10,988 nucleotides of DNA from Hyphomicrobiales bacterium (GTDB taxonomy: Bacteria > Pseudomonadota > Alphaproteobacteria > Rhizobiales > Aestuariivirgaceae): positions 1-10,988 of the forward strand of contig JALSNA010000272.1 in assembly GCA_026987255.1 (NCBI GenBank), in the 5' to 3' direction. Positions 1 through 6,945 of the stretch are shown one piece after another. A program made the position numbers and the translations under genes. The stretch's first letter is position 1. Each line of letters opens with the position of its first letter. The notes below the pieces were generated by a model. It saw only the letters and a list, made by a program, of their open reading frames with translations, was not told the DNA's origin and ran no database searches.

Positions 1-129
1 TCGCAGGGCTATGTGGTGCCGGAGAGCTTCACCCATGGCACATCGGCACAAAGGGTGAAGTGGTTCCGCATCGGGTTCGAGACCGGCAACATGAAAGCGT
101 GCAACACCTTCACCTCGCGCCGCCCGTAA
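1..129 (+). CDS. Neutral zinc metallopeptidase (YpfJ-like), C-terminal fragment
   Basis: Only the last 42 codons are in the window; the gene enters from the left edge and ends at a TAA. The visible tail contains [20 protein letters not shown] followed by a GFETGN..ACNTF segment. This is the conserved C-terminal end of the YpfJ / 'putative neutral zinc metallopeptidase' family, in which the GTSxQRxxWF stretch follows the HExxH catalytic domain. The zinc site itself lies outside the window and cannot be checked. It converges on the universal stress gene with a 31-nt gap and no obvious terminator hairpin. The family assignment rests on recognising the tail alone; the cellular role of the family is poorly defined. 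Confidence 0.8.
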   Translation, partial: SQGYVVPESFTHGTSAQRVKWFRIGFETGNMKACNTFTSRRP

Positions 130-160
130 ACCCCCTGCCCCATTCACGGCGTGGTGAGAT

Positions 161-1174
161 TCAGCGCACGTCGAGCACGGAGGTTGTGGCGCGGCGCGCC
201 ACCTCCGAGGCGGTGGAGCCGAAGAAGATGCGGTGCAGGCGCGAGCGGCCCTCGTCGGAGACCACGATGACCATGTATTTCGAGCCGCGCTCGACGATCT
301 TCTCCACCGGATCGCCAATGGCCACCATGGTTTCCTTCACCGGAATGTCGAGCTTCTCCAGCAGGCTGGCGGCAGCATCCACCGCCTTGCGCGCCCGTTT
401 CTGCTCATGGCGGGTGGGAGCGGCGGAAAACAGGGTGATCTCCTCGCCCGCCTCATGGGCCAGAACGGCGGCGCGGCGCACCGCGGTCATGGAGCGCGCC
501 GAGCCGTCGGTGCAGATGAAGAAGCCCTTCCTGTCCAGGCTGTCGCGGGCCACCATGACCGAGCAGGGGGCCAGGGCCAGCACGCGCTCGGCCACCACCT
601 GATGAAACAGCAGCCACAGGCCCGATTTCTTCCAGCGCACCGGCTCGCCCAGGATGATCAGGTTGTAGGGGCCAAGCTCGTATTGATCGAGTATGCCGGT
701 GGTGACATCGGGAGCCACCTTCAGTTTCAGGACGATCTCGCGCCCCTCCGGGCAGGTGAAGGCCACCTTGTTGTCCCCGGCCGGATCGCCCCAGGCATCG
801 ATGTGGGTGGTTCGCGTCTCGCACCGCTCGATGGCTAGGCCCAGCTCGTCCTTGAGCACCTCCAGCGCCTTCTTCAGGCGCCGCAGGCCGGGCAGCTCGA
901 TGCCCGATTCCAGCATGTTCTGGCGCGCCAGCTTGATCTGGATGGCTCCGCCACGGTCGATGGGGCGCACATAGAGCAGCACGATATCGCACTTTGAGCA
1001 GTTGGCCAGGCGCGCCGCCATGCGCACCACATAGAGGCTTTCCTCGTCCTTGATCGAGACCAGCACCCTGAAGCGCTGGCGGCGCCCGGCGCGCTGCTTC
1101 TCGATGGATTTGCGCACCGCCTCCTCGTGCCTCTCGTTCAGCGGCGATCCCTTGAGTTTCTCCAGGATGGGCAT
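161..1174 (-). CDS. Universal stress protein, tandem Usp domains
   Basis: A 337-residue cytoplasmic protein with two Usp-like alpha/beta domains, at about residues 34-209 and 216-337, after a charged 30-residue N-terminal extension. The first domain opens with RFRVLVSIKDEES and the second with GFFICTDGSARSM, the usual first strand and acidic loop. The second domain ends with G309, nine residues, then G319-S320-T321, followed by ASEVARRATTSVLDVR. This is the ATP-binding Usp signature G-2x-G-9x-G-S/T, except that the first glycine is a serine (S306). The first domain lacks this motif and is probably degenerate. The ATG lies 4 nt after the permease stop, and a GGGAG site lies within the end of that gene, so the two are probably co-transcribed and translationally coupled. 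Usp domains are often linked to transporters as regulators; a direct effect on the permease is inference. Confidence 0.88.
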   Translation of the reverse strand: MPILEKLKGSPLNERHEEAVRKSIEKQRAGRRQRFRVLVSIKDEESLYVVRMAARLANCSKCDIVLLYVRPIDRGGAIQIKLARQNMLESGIELPGLRRLKKALEVLKDELGLAIERCETRTTHIDAWGDPAGDNKVAFTCPEGREIVLKLKVAPDVTTGILDQYELGPYNLIILGEPVRWKKSGLWLLFHQVVAERVLALAPCSVMVARDSLDRKGFFICTDGSARSMTAVRRAAVLAHEAGEEITLFSAAPTRHEQKRARKAVDAAASLLEKLDIPVKETMVAIGDPVEKIVERGSKYMVIVVSDEGRSRLHRIFFGSTASEVARRATTSVLDVR

Positions 1175-1178
1175 GGTA

Positions 1179-2735
1179 TCAGGCTCCCAGCATGGGCCAG
1201 TAGATGGCCGCCGCCCCCAGCATGATGATGGTGGACATGACGACCATCCGCCAGCCGACCTTGAGAAAATCGGTGGTCTTCAGATAACCGGAGGCATAGA
1301 CGATGGTGCACGCCGGGGTGCCGACCACCGTCAGGTAGGCAAAGGCGGAGGACACGGCGGTGATGAAGCCGATGATGATGGGGCTTTCCCCGGCCTCCTG
1401 GGCCAGGTTGAGCACGATGGGGCCGAGCACCGCCACCGCCGCGCCGTTGCTCATGGTGTTGGTCACCCCGGTGGTCAGCACCGAGACGGCCGCCCACAGG
1501 CCCACCCCATCGCCCATGCCGATGGGCTTGAGCAGGGACAGGAAATTGCCGGCGATCCAGGCGGCCGCGCCGGTGTCCTTCATCTGCACGCCCAGAGAGA
1601 TGGCCGCCGCATAGAGCAGGACCACGCCCCAGTTGACGCCGGAGTTGACATCCTCCCAGCGCACCAGTCCGGCGATCAGGAAGGCCGCCGCCCCGGCCAC
1701 CGCGATGGTGCCCATGCCATAGCTGGAGGAGAGCACGATCCAGCCATAGAGCACGGCGAAGAACAGCACGATGGCCACCCAGTCGCCAGGCTTCAGCGGC
1801 CCTTGCGCCAGCACCTTGCCGCGCAGCCGCGCCACCGCCCGATCGAGCTTGCGGTATTCCGGCCTGAAGGCGGTGAACAGGATCAGGGTGACGAAGGGCA
1901 GTTGCAGCAGGAAGATGGGATAGGCATAGGCCATCCACCTGGCGTAATCGATCAGATACTTGTAGGTCTGCGGGTTGCCCGGATCGTAGAAGAACTCCTT
2001 CCAGTAGCCGATCATGATGGCGTTGCGCGCCCCGCCGGAGGGCGTGCCGATGCCGGCGATGGAACAGCCATAGGAAATGGCAAACAGCAGCACCGCCGCC
2101 AGGTTGCGCACCTTCGTCGGATCCTTCGAGGTCAGGGTGATCAGGGTGATGCCCACCGGCAGCATCATGGCCGCCACCGTGTGCTCGCCGATGAAGGAGG
2201 CCAGGATGCCGGAGACGATGGAAATCCCCAGTGCGATGTTGATGGTCCTGGTGCCCGTCACCTTGACGATGAGCCAGGCGATGCGGGTGTCGAGCTTCTG
2301 CTTGACGATGGCCACCGCCAGCATCAGCGAGCCCATGATGAAGAGCACCGAATCGGTCATCAGGCTCTTGGCCACCTTGGTGGATTCAAGCTCCAGCAGC
2401 ACCACCTGGGCGACCATGATCATCAGCGCCACGGTGGGCAGGGGCACCGGCTCGGTGATGAACAGGATGGTGGCCACCACCGACATGACCAGCACGATGT
2501 GCCCCTCGCGGCTGAGGCCCTCCGGGCTGGGCAGCATGAACAGAATGGCGCCGAGAATGACGGCGATGAAGAACCAGCGCTTCTCGATGAAGTAATGCAG
2601 GTTGATCGAGTCGCGAAACAGGATCCATCGCTGATAGCCGCGCCGCCGCAGATAGAGCAAGGTATCGGGTTCGCGCGCCTGCAGGCTGTCACGGGCCAGA
2701 TCGAAATGCGGCCTTGCCGCCTTGTCCTGCGTCAT
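1179..2735 (-). CDS. SLC13/DASS-family anion permease
   Basis: A 518-residue polytopic inner-membrane protein with roughly 11-13 hydrophobic segments from residue 53 to the end and a charged 52-residue cytoplasmic N-terminus. The two-fold DASS fold is recognisable from AAMMLPVG (188-195), GIGTPSGGARNAIMIG (228-243), TNTMSNGAAVAVLGPI (425-440) and GTPACTIVYASGYLK (472-486), the last being the family's usual post-hairpin signature. DASS proteins move dicarboxylates, citrate or sulfate, usually driven by Na+; the substrate here cannot be told. The two SNT motifs that line the ion and substrate site in characterised members read GEH (183-185) and SNG (429-431), so coupling may differ. I chose the ATG at 2735 because GAGGAG lies 5 nt upstream; an in-frame ATG at 2834 has no such site and adds an unlikely, cysteine- and arginine-rich leader. 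It is first in an operon with the Usp gene and divergent from the M20 peptidase. Confidence 0.88.
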   Translation of the reverse strand: MTQDKAARPHFDLARDSLQAREPDTLLYLRRRGYQRWILFRDSINLHYFIEKRWFFIAVILGAILFMLPSPEGLSREGHIVLVMSVVATILFITEPVPLPTVALMIMVAQVVLLELESTKVAKSLMTDSVLFIMGSLMLAVAIVKQKLDTRIAWLIVKVTGTRTINIALGISIVSGILASFIGEHTVAAMMLPVGITLITLTSKDPTKVRNLAAVLLFAISYGCSIAGIGTPSGGARNAIMIGYWKEFFYDPGNPQTYKYLIDYARWMAYAYPIFLLQLPFVTLILFTAFRPEYRKLDRAVARLRGKVLAQGPLKPGDWVAIVLFFAVLYGWIVLSSSYGMGTIAVAGAAAFLIAGLVRWEDVNSGVNWGVVLLYAAAISLGVQMKDTGAAAWIAGNFLSLLKPIGMGDGVGLWAAVSVLTTGVTNTMSNGAAVAVLGPIVLNLAQEAGESPIIIGFITAVSSAFAYLTVVGTPACTIVYASGYLKTTDFLKVGWRMVVMSTIIMLGAAAIYWPMLGA

Positions 2736-2745
2736 GATTCTCCTC

Positions 2746-2763
2746 TTGCCCGCCAGCGGGCAA
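2746..2763. repeat. 18-bp perfect inverted repeat at the permease leader
   Basis: TTGCCCGCCAGCGGGCAA: two 8-bp arms around a 2-bp centre, directly upstream of the permease GAGGAG site. In the permease mRNA it can fold as a 7-bp stem with a CUGG loop whose 3' arm touches the ribosome binding site. As DNA it could be an operator. No T-run follows it, so it is not an intrinsic terminator. Confidence 0.6.
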
Positions 2764-2809
2764 AGTGTGATGCTGCCTCCCGAAGCGGACGCCGCCCGGC
2801 GCCCGCAGG

Positions 2810-2837
2810 TTCGAACACATTCAAATTTCGCCATACC
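2810..2837 (+). promoter_or_regulatory. Possible promoter of the M20 peptidase gene
   Basis: TTCGAA (2810-2815), 16 bp, then CATACC (2832-2837). The -10 element is weak, but the surrounding 10-mer GCCATACCTT recurs at the candidate promoter of the phosphomannomutase gene. The peptidase start codon is 19 nt further on, with GGGAG 8 nt upstream of it. The predicted leader would be very short. Confidence 0.27.
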
Positions 2838-2856
2838 TTAGACGGGAGCATTCCGC

Positions 2857-4254
2857 ATGTCGAGACTGGACGCCATATTGCGCACCATTGACGCACAGCT
2901 GGAGGATAGCCTGCAACGCCTCTTTGCCCTGTTGCGCATTCCCTCCATCTCCGCCGATCCGGCCCACCGGGAGGATTGCCGCAAGGCGGCGCGATACATG
3001 GCGGACCTGCTTGCGGAAATGGGGCTCGATGCCTCGGTGCGCGATACGCCGGGCCATCCCATGGTCATGGCCCATCTGGACGCCGATGAGGCGGATGCGC
3101 CGCGGGTGCTCTTCTATGGCCATTACGACGTGCAGCCGGCCGATCCTCTGGAGGAATGGAAGACGCCGCCGTTCGAGCCTGCGCTGATCACCGGCGAGGA
3201 TGGCAAGCAGCGCATCTTCGCGCGCGGGGCCTGCGACGACAAGGGCCAGCTGATGACCTTCATCGAGGCGCTGCGCGCCCATCTGGCGCATGGGCGCCGG
3301 CCGCTCAACCTCACCATCGTGCTGGAGGGCGAGGAGGAGAGCGGCTCGCCTTCCCTGGAGCCCTTCCTGCGCGCCAATGCCGAAGAGCTGCGCGCCGATC
3401 TGGCCCTGGTGTGCGACACCGGCCAGTGGGATGCCGATACCCCGGCCATCACCACCCGCCTGCGCGGCATGATGCATGACGAGGCCATCATCACCGGCCC
3501 GCGCGCCGATCTGCATTCGGGTCTCTATGGCGGCCCGGCCCACAATCCCAACCACATCGTGGCCAGACTTATCGCCGGATTGTGGGACGAGACGGGCCGG
3601 GTGACCCTGGAAGGCTTCTATGACGGCGTGGCCGAACTGCCCGCGGAAACCCGCCGCGCCTGGGAGGCGCTGGGCATGACGGACGAAAGGCTGCTGGCCG
3701 AAATCGGCTTGAAGCCGCCCGCCGCCGGGGAGGAAGGCTATTCGGCCCTGGAGAAGATCTGGGCGCGGCCCACCATCGAGGTCAATGGCCTGAGCGGCGG
3801 CTATACGGGGCCGGGAACCAAGACGGTCATTCCCTCGCAGGCCTTCTTCAAGATTTCCTGCCGCCTGGTGGACGATCAGGATCCATATGCCATTCGCGAG
3901 GCCTTCCGCGCCTATGTGCGCGCCAACCTGCCAAGGGGTGTTTCGGTGCGCTTTTCCGAAGAGGGCGGGGCCTCCCCGGCGGTGCGCGTGGCGGAGGATT
4001 CCGCCGCGGTGCGCGCCGCCGCGAAGTGCCTGGAGGAGGAATGGGGCAAGGCCCCGGTGATGATGGGCTCAGGCGGCTCCATCCCGGTGGTGCGCTCCTT
4101 CAAGGACATCCTGGGCATGGACTCGCTGCTGGTGGCCTTCGGCCTGGCCGATGACGCCATCCATTCGCCCAACGAGAAATACGATCTGCAATCCTTCCAC
4201 AAGGGCACGCGCAGCTGGGCGCGCATCATCGAGGCGCTGGCGGAAAGAGCCTGA
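2857..4254 (+). CDS. M20-family metallopeptidase (CPG2/CNDP-like dipeptidase)
   Basis: A 465-residue enzyme, the usual length for the M20 carnosinase/CPG2-type branch, with no signal peptide, so probably cytoplasmic. It has the complete two-metal site: H89 and D91 in GHYDVQP (H89 binds metal and D91 orients it), bridging D127 in ARGACDDKG, catalytic E160 and metal ligand E161 in EGEEESGS, D187 in CDTG, and H436 in HSPNEKY. H220 in LHSGLYGG, in the dimerisation/lid domain, would stabilise the transition state across the dimer as in related enzymes. The family hydrolyses dipeptides or N-acyl amino acids; the substrate is not readable from sequence. The ATG has GGGAG 8 nt upstream. It is divergent from the permease and ends only 6 nt from the converging phosphomannomutase gene. 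Confidence 0.92.
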   Translation: MSRLDAILRTIDAQLEDSLQRLFALLRIPSISADPAHREDCRKAARYMADLLAEMGLDASVRDTPGHPMVMAHLDADEADAPRVLFYGHYDVQPADPLEEWKTPPFEPALITGEDGKQRIFARGACDDKGQLMTFIEALRAHLAHGRRPLNLTIVLEGEEESGSPSLEPFLRANAEELRADLALVCDTGQWDADTPAITTRLRGMMHDEAIITGPRADLHSGLYGGPAHNPNHIVARLIAGLWDETGRVTLEGFYDGVAELPAETRRAWEALGMTDERLLAEIGLKPPAAGEEGYSALEKIWARPTIEVNGLSGGYTGPGTKTVIPSQAFFKISCRLVDDQDPYAIREAFRAYVRANLPRGVSVRFSEEGGASPAVRVAEDSAAVRAAAKCLEEEWGKAPVMMGSGGSIPVVRSFKDILGMDSLLVAFGLADDAIHSPNEKYDLQSFHKGTRSWARIIEALAERA

Positions 4255-4260
4255 TGAGGA

Positions 4261-5799
4261 TCAAATGGTCTGGTTGTATTCCCCCACCTGCGGATAGCTG
4301 GCCAGGTGCTGCTGGATGTCGGCGACGATGGCGCGCATGGCGGCTTCCGAGGTGGGGCTTTCGGCCACAACCACCAGCTCCGGCTTGTTGGAGCTGGCGC
4401 GCGCCAGGCCCCAGGTGCCGTCTTCCAGCACGATGCGCACGCCGTTGACGGTGATCAGGCTGGCGATCTTCTGGCCGCCGGCCGTCTTGCCTGCCTCCAT
4501 GCGGGCCCGGTAATGGGCGATGACCTTGTCGATGAGGGCATATTTCTCCTCGTCCGGGCAATGGGGCGACATGGTGGGCGTGCCCCAGGTCTGCGGCAGG
4601 CTGCGGTAGAGAGCGGCCATGGACATCTGCGGGTTGTGATCGAGCATGTGGAGGATGGCGATGGCCGAGACGATGCCATCGTCATAACCCAGGCCGACCG
4701 GCGGATTGAAAAAGAAATGACCGGACTTCTCGAACCCGGCGATGGCGGACAATTCGGTGGTGCGCCGCTTGATGTAGGAATGGCCGGTCTTGTAATAGTC
4801 GGTCACCGCGCCCAGCTCGCGCAGCACCGGATCGGTATTGAACAGGCCGGTCGATTTCACATCGGCGACGAATTTCGCATCCTTGAACCGCCGCGCCAGG
4901 TCGCGGGCGAGCAGCACGCCGATCTTGTCGGCGAAAATCTCGTGGCCCTCGTTGTCCACAACGCCGCAGCGGTCGCCATCGCCATCGAAGCCCAGGGCGA
5001 TGTCGGCGCCGGATTCGAGCACCTTGCGCGACATGGCCTTGAGCATTTTCATGTCTTCGGGGTTGGGGTTGTAATGGGGGAAGGTCCAGTCCAGCTCGCA
5101 GTCGAGCTCGACGACATCGGCGCCCATGGCCTTGAGCACTTCTGGCGCGAAGGCGGAGGCCGTGCCATTGCCGCAGGCGCAGACCACCTTCAGCGGGCGG
5201 CCAAGGCGCCCGGCGCGCTTTTTCAGATCGTCCAGATAGGCCTTCCGCAATTGCGGATGATGGATCAGGGCGCCGCCCTCGCGCTCCTCGACGCGGCCAT
5301 CGAGCACGATGTCGCGCAGCGCGGCCATTTCATCGGGGCCGAAGGTCAAGGGCGGCTCGCAGCCCATCTTGACGCCCGTCCAGCCGTTGTCGTTGTGCGA
5401 GGCGGTGACCATGGCCACCGCCGGGGCATCGAGATGGAACTGGGCGAAATAGGCCATGGGCGACAGCGCCAGGCCGATGTCATGCACCCGGCAGCCGGCG
5501 GCCATGAGGCCGGTGATCAGGGCGTTCTTGATGGCCGCCGAATAGGCCCGGTAGTCATGGCCCACCACCACATCGGGGCGCACGCCGCGCTGGTGCAGGA
5601 AAGTGCCCAGCCCAAGCCCCAGGGCGCGCATGCCCAGAAGGTTGATCTCGCTGGTCACCGAGCCGTCCGTCTCATGGCGGAAATGCAGCCAGCGGGCATC
5701 ATATTCGCGAAAGCCGGTGGGCTTGACCAGCGGCAGGGTTTCATAGTCCAGGGAGTTGTAGGCCAGGTCATGTCTGGGCTTGGGCAGCATGGGAAGCAT
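4261..5799 (-). CDS. Phosphomannomutase/phosphoglucomutase
   Basis: A cytoplasmic alpha-D-phosphohexomutase (512 residues from this start) that interconverts 6-phospho and 1-phospho mannose or glucose, feeding sugar nucleotides for envelope polysaccharide. All four family sites are visible. They are the phosphoserine loop TASHNDNGWTGVKMG (Ser134), the metal loop GFDGDGDRCG (Asp272, 274, 276), the sugar-specificity loop GFEKSGHFFFN (355-365) and the C-terminal phosphate clamp RASSNKPE (467-474). The start is uncertain. A TTG at 5856 and an ATG at 5838 are in frame, but they fall on a candidate -35 box and in its spacer. Family members typically begin near MLPKP, which favours the ATG at 5799 (GAGG only 2 nt upstream) or at 5790 (same GAGG, 11 nt upstream). 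It lies downstream of the aspartic protease gene on the same strand and may also receive read-through from it. Confidence 0.9.
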   Translation of the reverse strand: MLPMLPKPRHDLAYNSLDYETLPLVKPTGFREYDARWLHFRHETDGSVTSEINLLGMRALGLGLGTFLHQRGVRPDVVVGHDYRAYSAAIKNALITGLMAAGCRVHDIGLALSPMAYFAQFHLDAPAVAMVTASHNDNGWTGVKMGCEPPLTFGPDEMAALRDIVLDGRVEEREGGALIHHPQLRKAYLDDLKKRAGRLGRPLKVVCACGNGTASAFAPEVLKAMGADVVELDCELDWTFPHYNPNPEDMKMLKAMSRKVLESGADIALGFDGDGDRCGVVDNEGHEIFADKIGVLLARDLARRFKDAKFVADVKSTGLFNTDPVLRELGAVTDYYKTGHSYIKRRTTELSAIAGFEKSGHFFFNPPVGLGYDDGIVSAIAILHMLDHNPQMSMAALYRSLPQTWGTPTMSPHCPDEEKYALIDKVIAHYRARMEAGKTAGGQKIASLITVNGVRIVLEDGTWGLARASSNKPELVVVAESPTSEAAMRAIVADIQQHLASYPQVGEYNQTI

Positions 5800-5828
5800 G
5801 TCCTCGTGTGAAGGAAAGTGTCCGTGAA

Positions 5829-5856
5829 GGTATGGCATGTCATGCCGCAAGGTCAA
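5829..5856 (-). promoter_or_regulatory. Candidate promoter of the phosphomannomutase gene
   Basis: On the minus strand TTGACC (5851-5856), a 16-bp spacer, then CATACC (5829-5834). The -35 matches the alphaproteobacterial housekeeping TTGAC core well; the -10 is weaker. A start near 5822 would leave a leader of roughly 25 nt before the ATG at 5799. The spacer contains a 13-bp inverted repeat. Confidence 0.4.
5834..5846. repeat. Inverted repeat GGCATG-T-CATGCC
   Basis: Perfect 6-bp arms around one base, lying almost wholly in the spacer of the candidate phosphomannomutase promoter. A regulator bound here would block the promoter, so an operator is possible. The match could also be chance in GC-rich DNA. 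Confidence 0.35.
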
Positions 5857-5874
5857 TCGGGACTGCTTGGGTGC

Positions 5875-6804
5875 CTATTGCTTGAGCACCAGCTTGCCAT
5901 GATCCACCTTGAACATCGACAGCCGGGAGAGAAAGCTCATGCCCAGCAAAGTGCCACGCATGGCCCCCCTGGGCATGACCCAGGCCCTGACATTGCGCAC
6001 CAGGACGCCATCGACCTCCACCCGCCGCAAGGTCACGGGAGCGGCCTTGACCACGCCATTGGCGGTGGAGACAGGCACGGTGTATTTCAGCGCGAAGGTG
6101 TGAATGCCGGCCCGTCTGGCGTCCTCGTGGGAGAGGGCCACGGCGGATGCGCCGGTATCGACGAGCACTTTCACCGGCTGGTTGTTGATGCGCGCGGTGA
6201 CGATGAAATGACCGCGGGCGTTTCCCTTGATCTCGGTCCAGGCGCCCTTGGCCAGGGCATCCAGGTCGGTCAGATCGGAGGGCAATTTTTCGCCGGGGTT
6301 GAGCGGATAGAAATATTCATTGCCATCGGCATCGCGCACCAGCACCTTGTGCGGCGAGCCAGGCGGCAGATCGAGGCCGCGGATATCCGGCTCCGGGGGC
6401 GCCTGCGGGGGGCTGTCCGGGCGCCGCACCGCATGATGGGTGCGCCGGGGCTTGCGCTGTTTTTCGGCCCCCTTCTCCTGTTGCGGTTTTTCCATGGCCT
6501 TGTCCGGCCGGGCCGGAGCGGCCGGATCCGCCTGGACAAGATAGGCGGGCAGCAGGTGCATGTTCATCAGCACGATGGCCAAGGCGGCGAAGGCGGAGGC
6601 CCATTCCCCGGCCTGCCTGGAGGAGGACCAGCGGGGGCTCTTGTAGGCGACGAAATAGGACAAGAGTGTCAGAAAGAGCAAGATGGCGGGCATGGCGAAG
6701 ACATTGCCGCCCAGGGCCTGTCCGGCGAAGCTGCCCTTTTCCGGATGCGAAACGGCAATGCCCAAAATGGTGGCCGCCATGATGACGCTGATCCAACCGG
6801 CCAT
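5875..6804 (-). CDS. Membrane-anchored retropepsin-like aspartic protease (TIGR02281 type)
   Basis: A 309-residue protein with three predicted membrane segments (about 4-20, 38-54 and 69-88) and a Pro/Lys/Arg-rich linker (about 92-150). A C-terminal single-lobe aspartic protease domain follows (about 190-309). The catalytic motif is VLVDTGASAVALS with D216. STANG (246-250) lies in the flap region, and the closing segment LLGMSFLSRLSMF (286-298) is the family's C-terminal signature. One DTG per chain implies a catalytic homodimer, as in retropepsins. An odd number of membrane segments puts the protease domain on the side opposite the N-terminus, probably the periplasm. Substrates of this bacterial family are not established. 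The ATG has AGGA about 10 nt upstream. Known relatives usually show a shorter membrane anchor, so the three-segment N-terminus is worth noting. It sits 141 nt downstream of cobS and upstream of phosphomannomutase; no functional link is evident. Confidence 0.88.
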   Translation of the reverse strand: MAGWISVIMAATILGIAVSHPEKGSFAGQALGGNVFAMPAILLFLTLLSYFVAYKSPRWSSSRQAGEWASAFAALAIVLMNMHLLPAYLVQADPAAPARPDKAMEKPQQEKGAEKQRKPRRTHHAVRRPDSPPQAPPEPDIRGLDLPPGSPHKVLVRDADGNEYFYPLNPGEKLPSDLTDLDALAKGAWTEIKGNARGHFIVTARINNQPVKVLVDTGASAVALSHEDARRAGIHTFALKYTVPVSTANGVVKAAPVTLRRVEVDGVLVRNVRAWVMPRGAMRGTLLGMSFLSRLSMFKVDHGKLVLKQ

Positions 6805-6924
6805 GATCTCGATCCTTCTTCACGTTTTCCCAGGCGGCGCCAGGGGCTGGCAAGTGTTGCGCACCCTTGCATGGGGATGGCAAACATGAGGTAAAGGGAT
6901 GAAAAGTTTTTCGCCCAGGGTTAA

Positions 6925-6944
6925 CGGCAGGTATATGCCGGCAT
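6925..6944. other. Small palindromes just after the cobS stop codon
   Basis: CGGCA (6925-6929) pairs with TGCCG (6936-6940) around GGTATA, overlapping the 10-bp palindrome ATGCCGGCAT (6935-6944). On the cobS transcript the hairpin would be followed by TTAACCC, not a T-run. It is therefore at best a weak terminator or RNA 3'-end structure. Confidence 0.25.
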
Positions 6945-6945
6945 G

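Noticed and set aside
1050..2891. 613-codon plus-strand open frame
   Set aside because: It is antisense to the permease and is rich in His, Gly, Gln and Asp, typical of the complement of a GC-rich gene; no family motif and no ribosome binding site.
4306..5811. 501-codon plus-strand open frame
   Set aside because: Mirror of the phosphomannomutase gene, whose four catalytic loops are intact on the other strand.
6919..6926. CtrA half-site (TTAAC) upstream of the protease gene
   Set aside because: A single GTTAAC-type half-site without the second TTAA at the right spacing is expected by chance.
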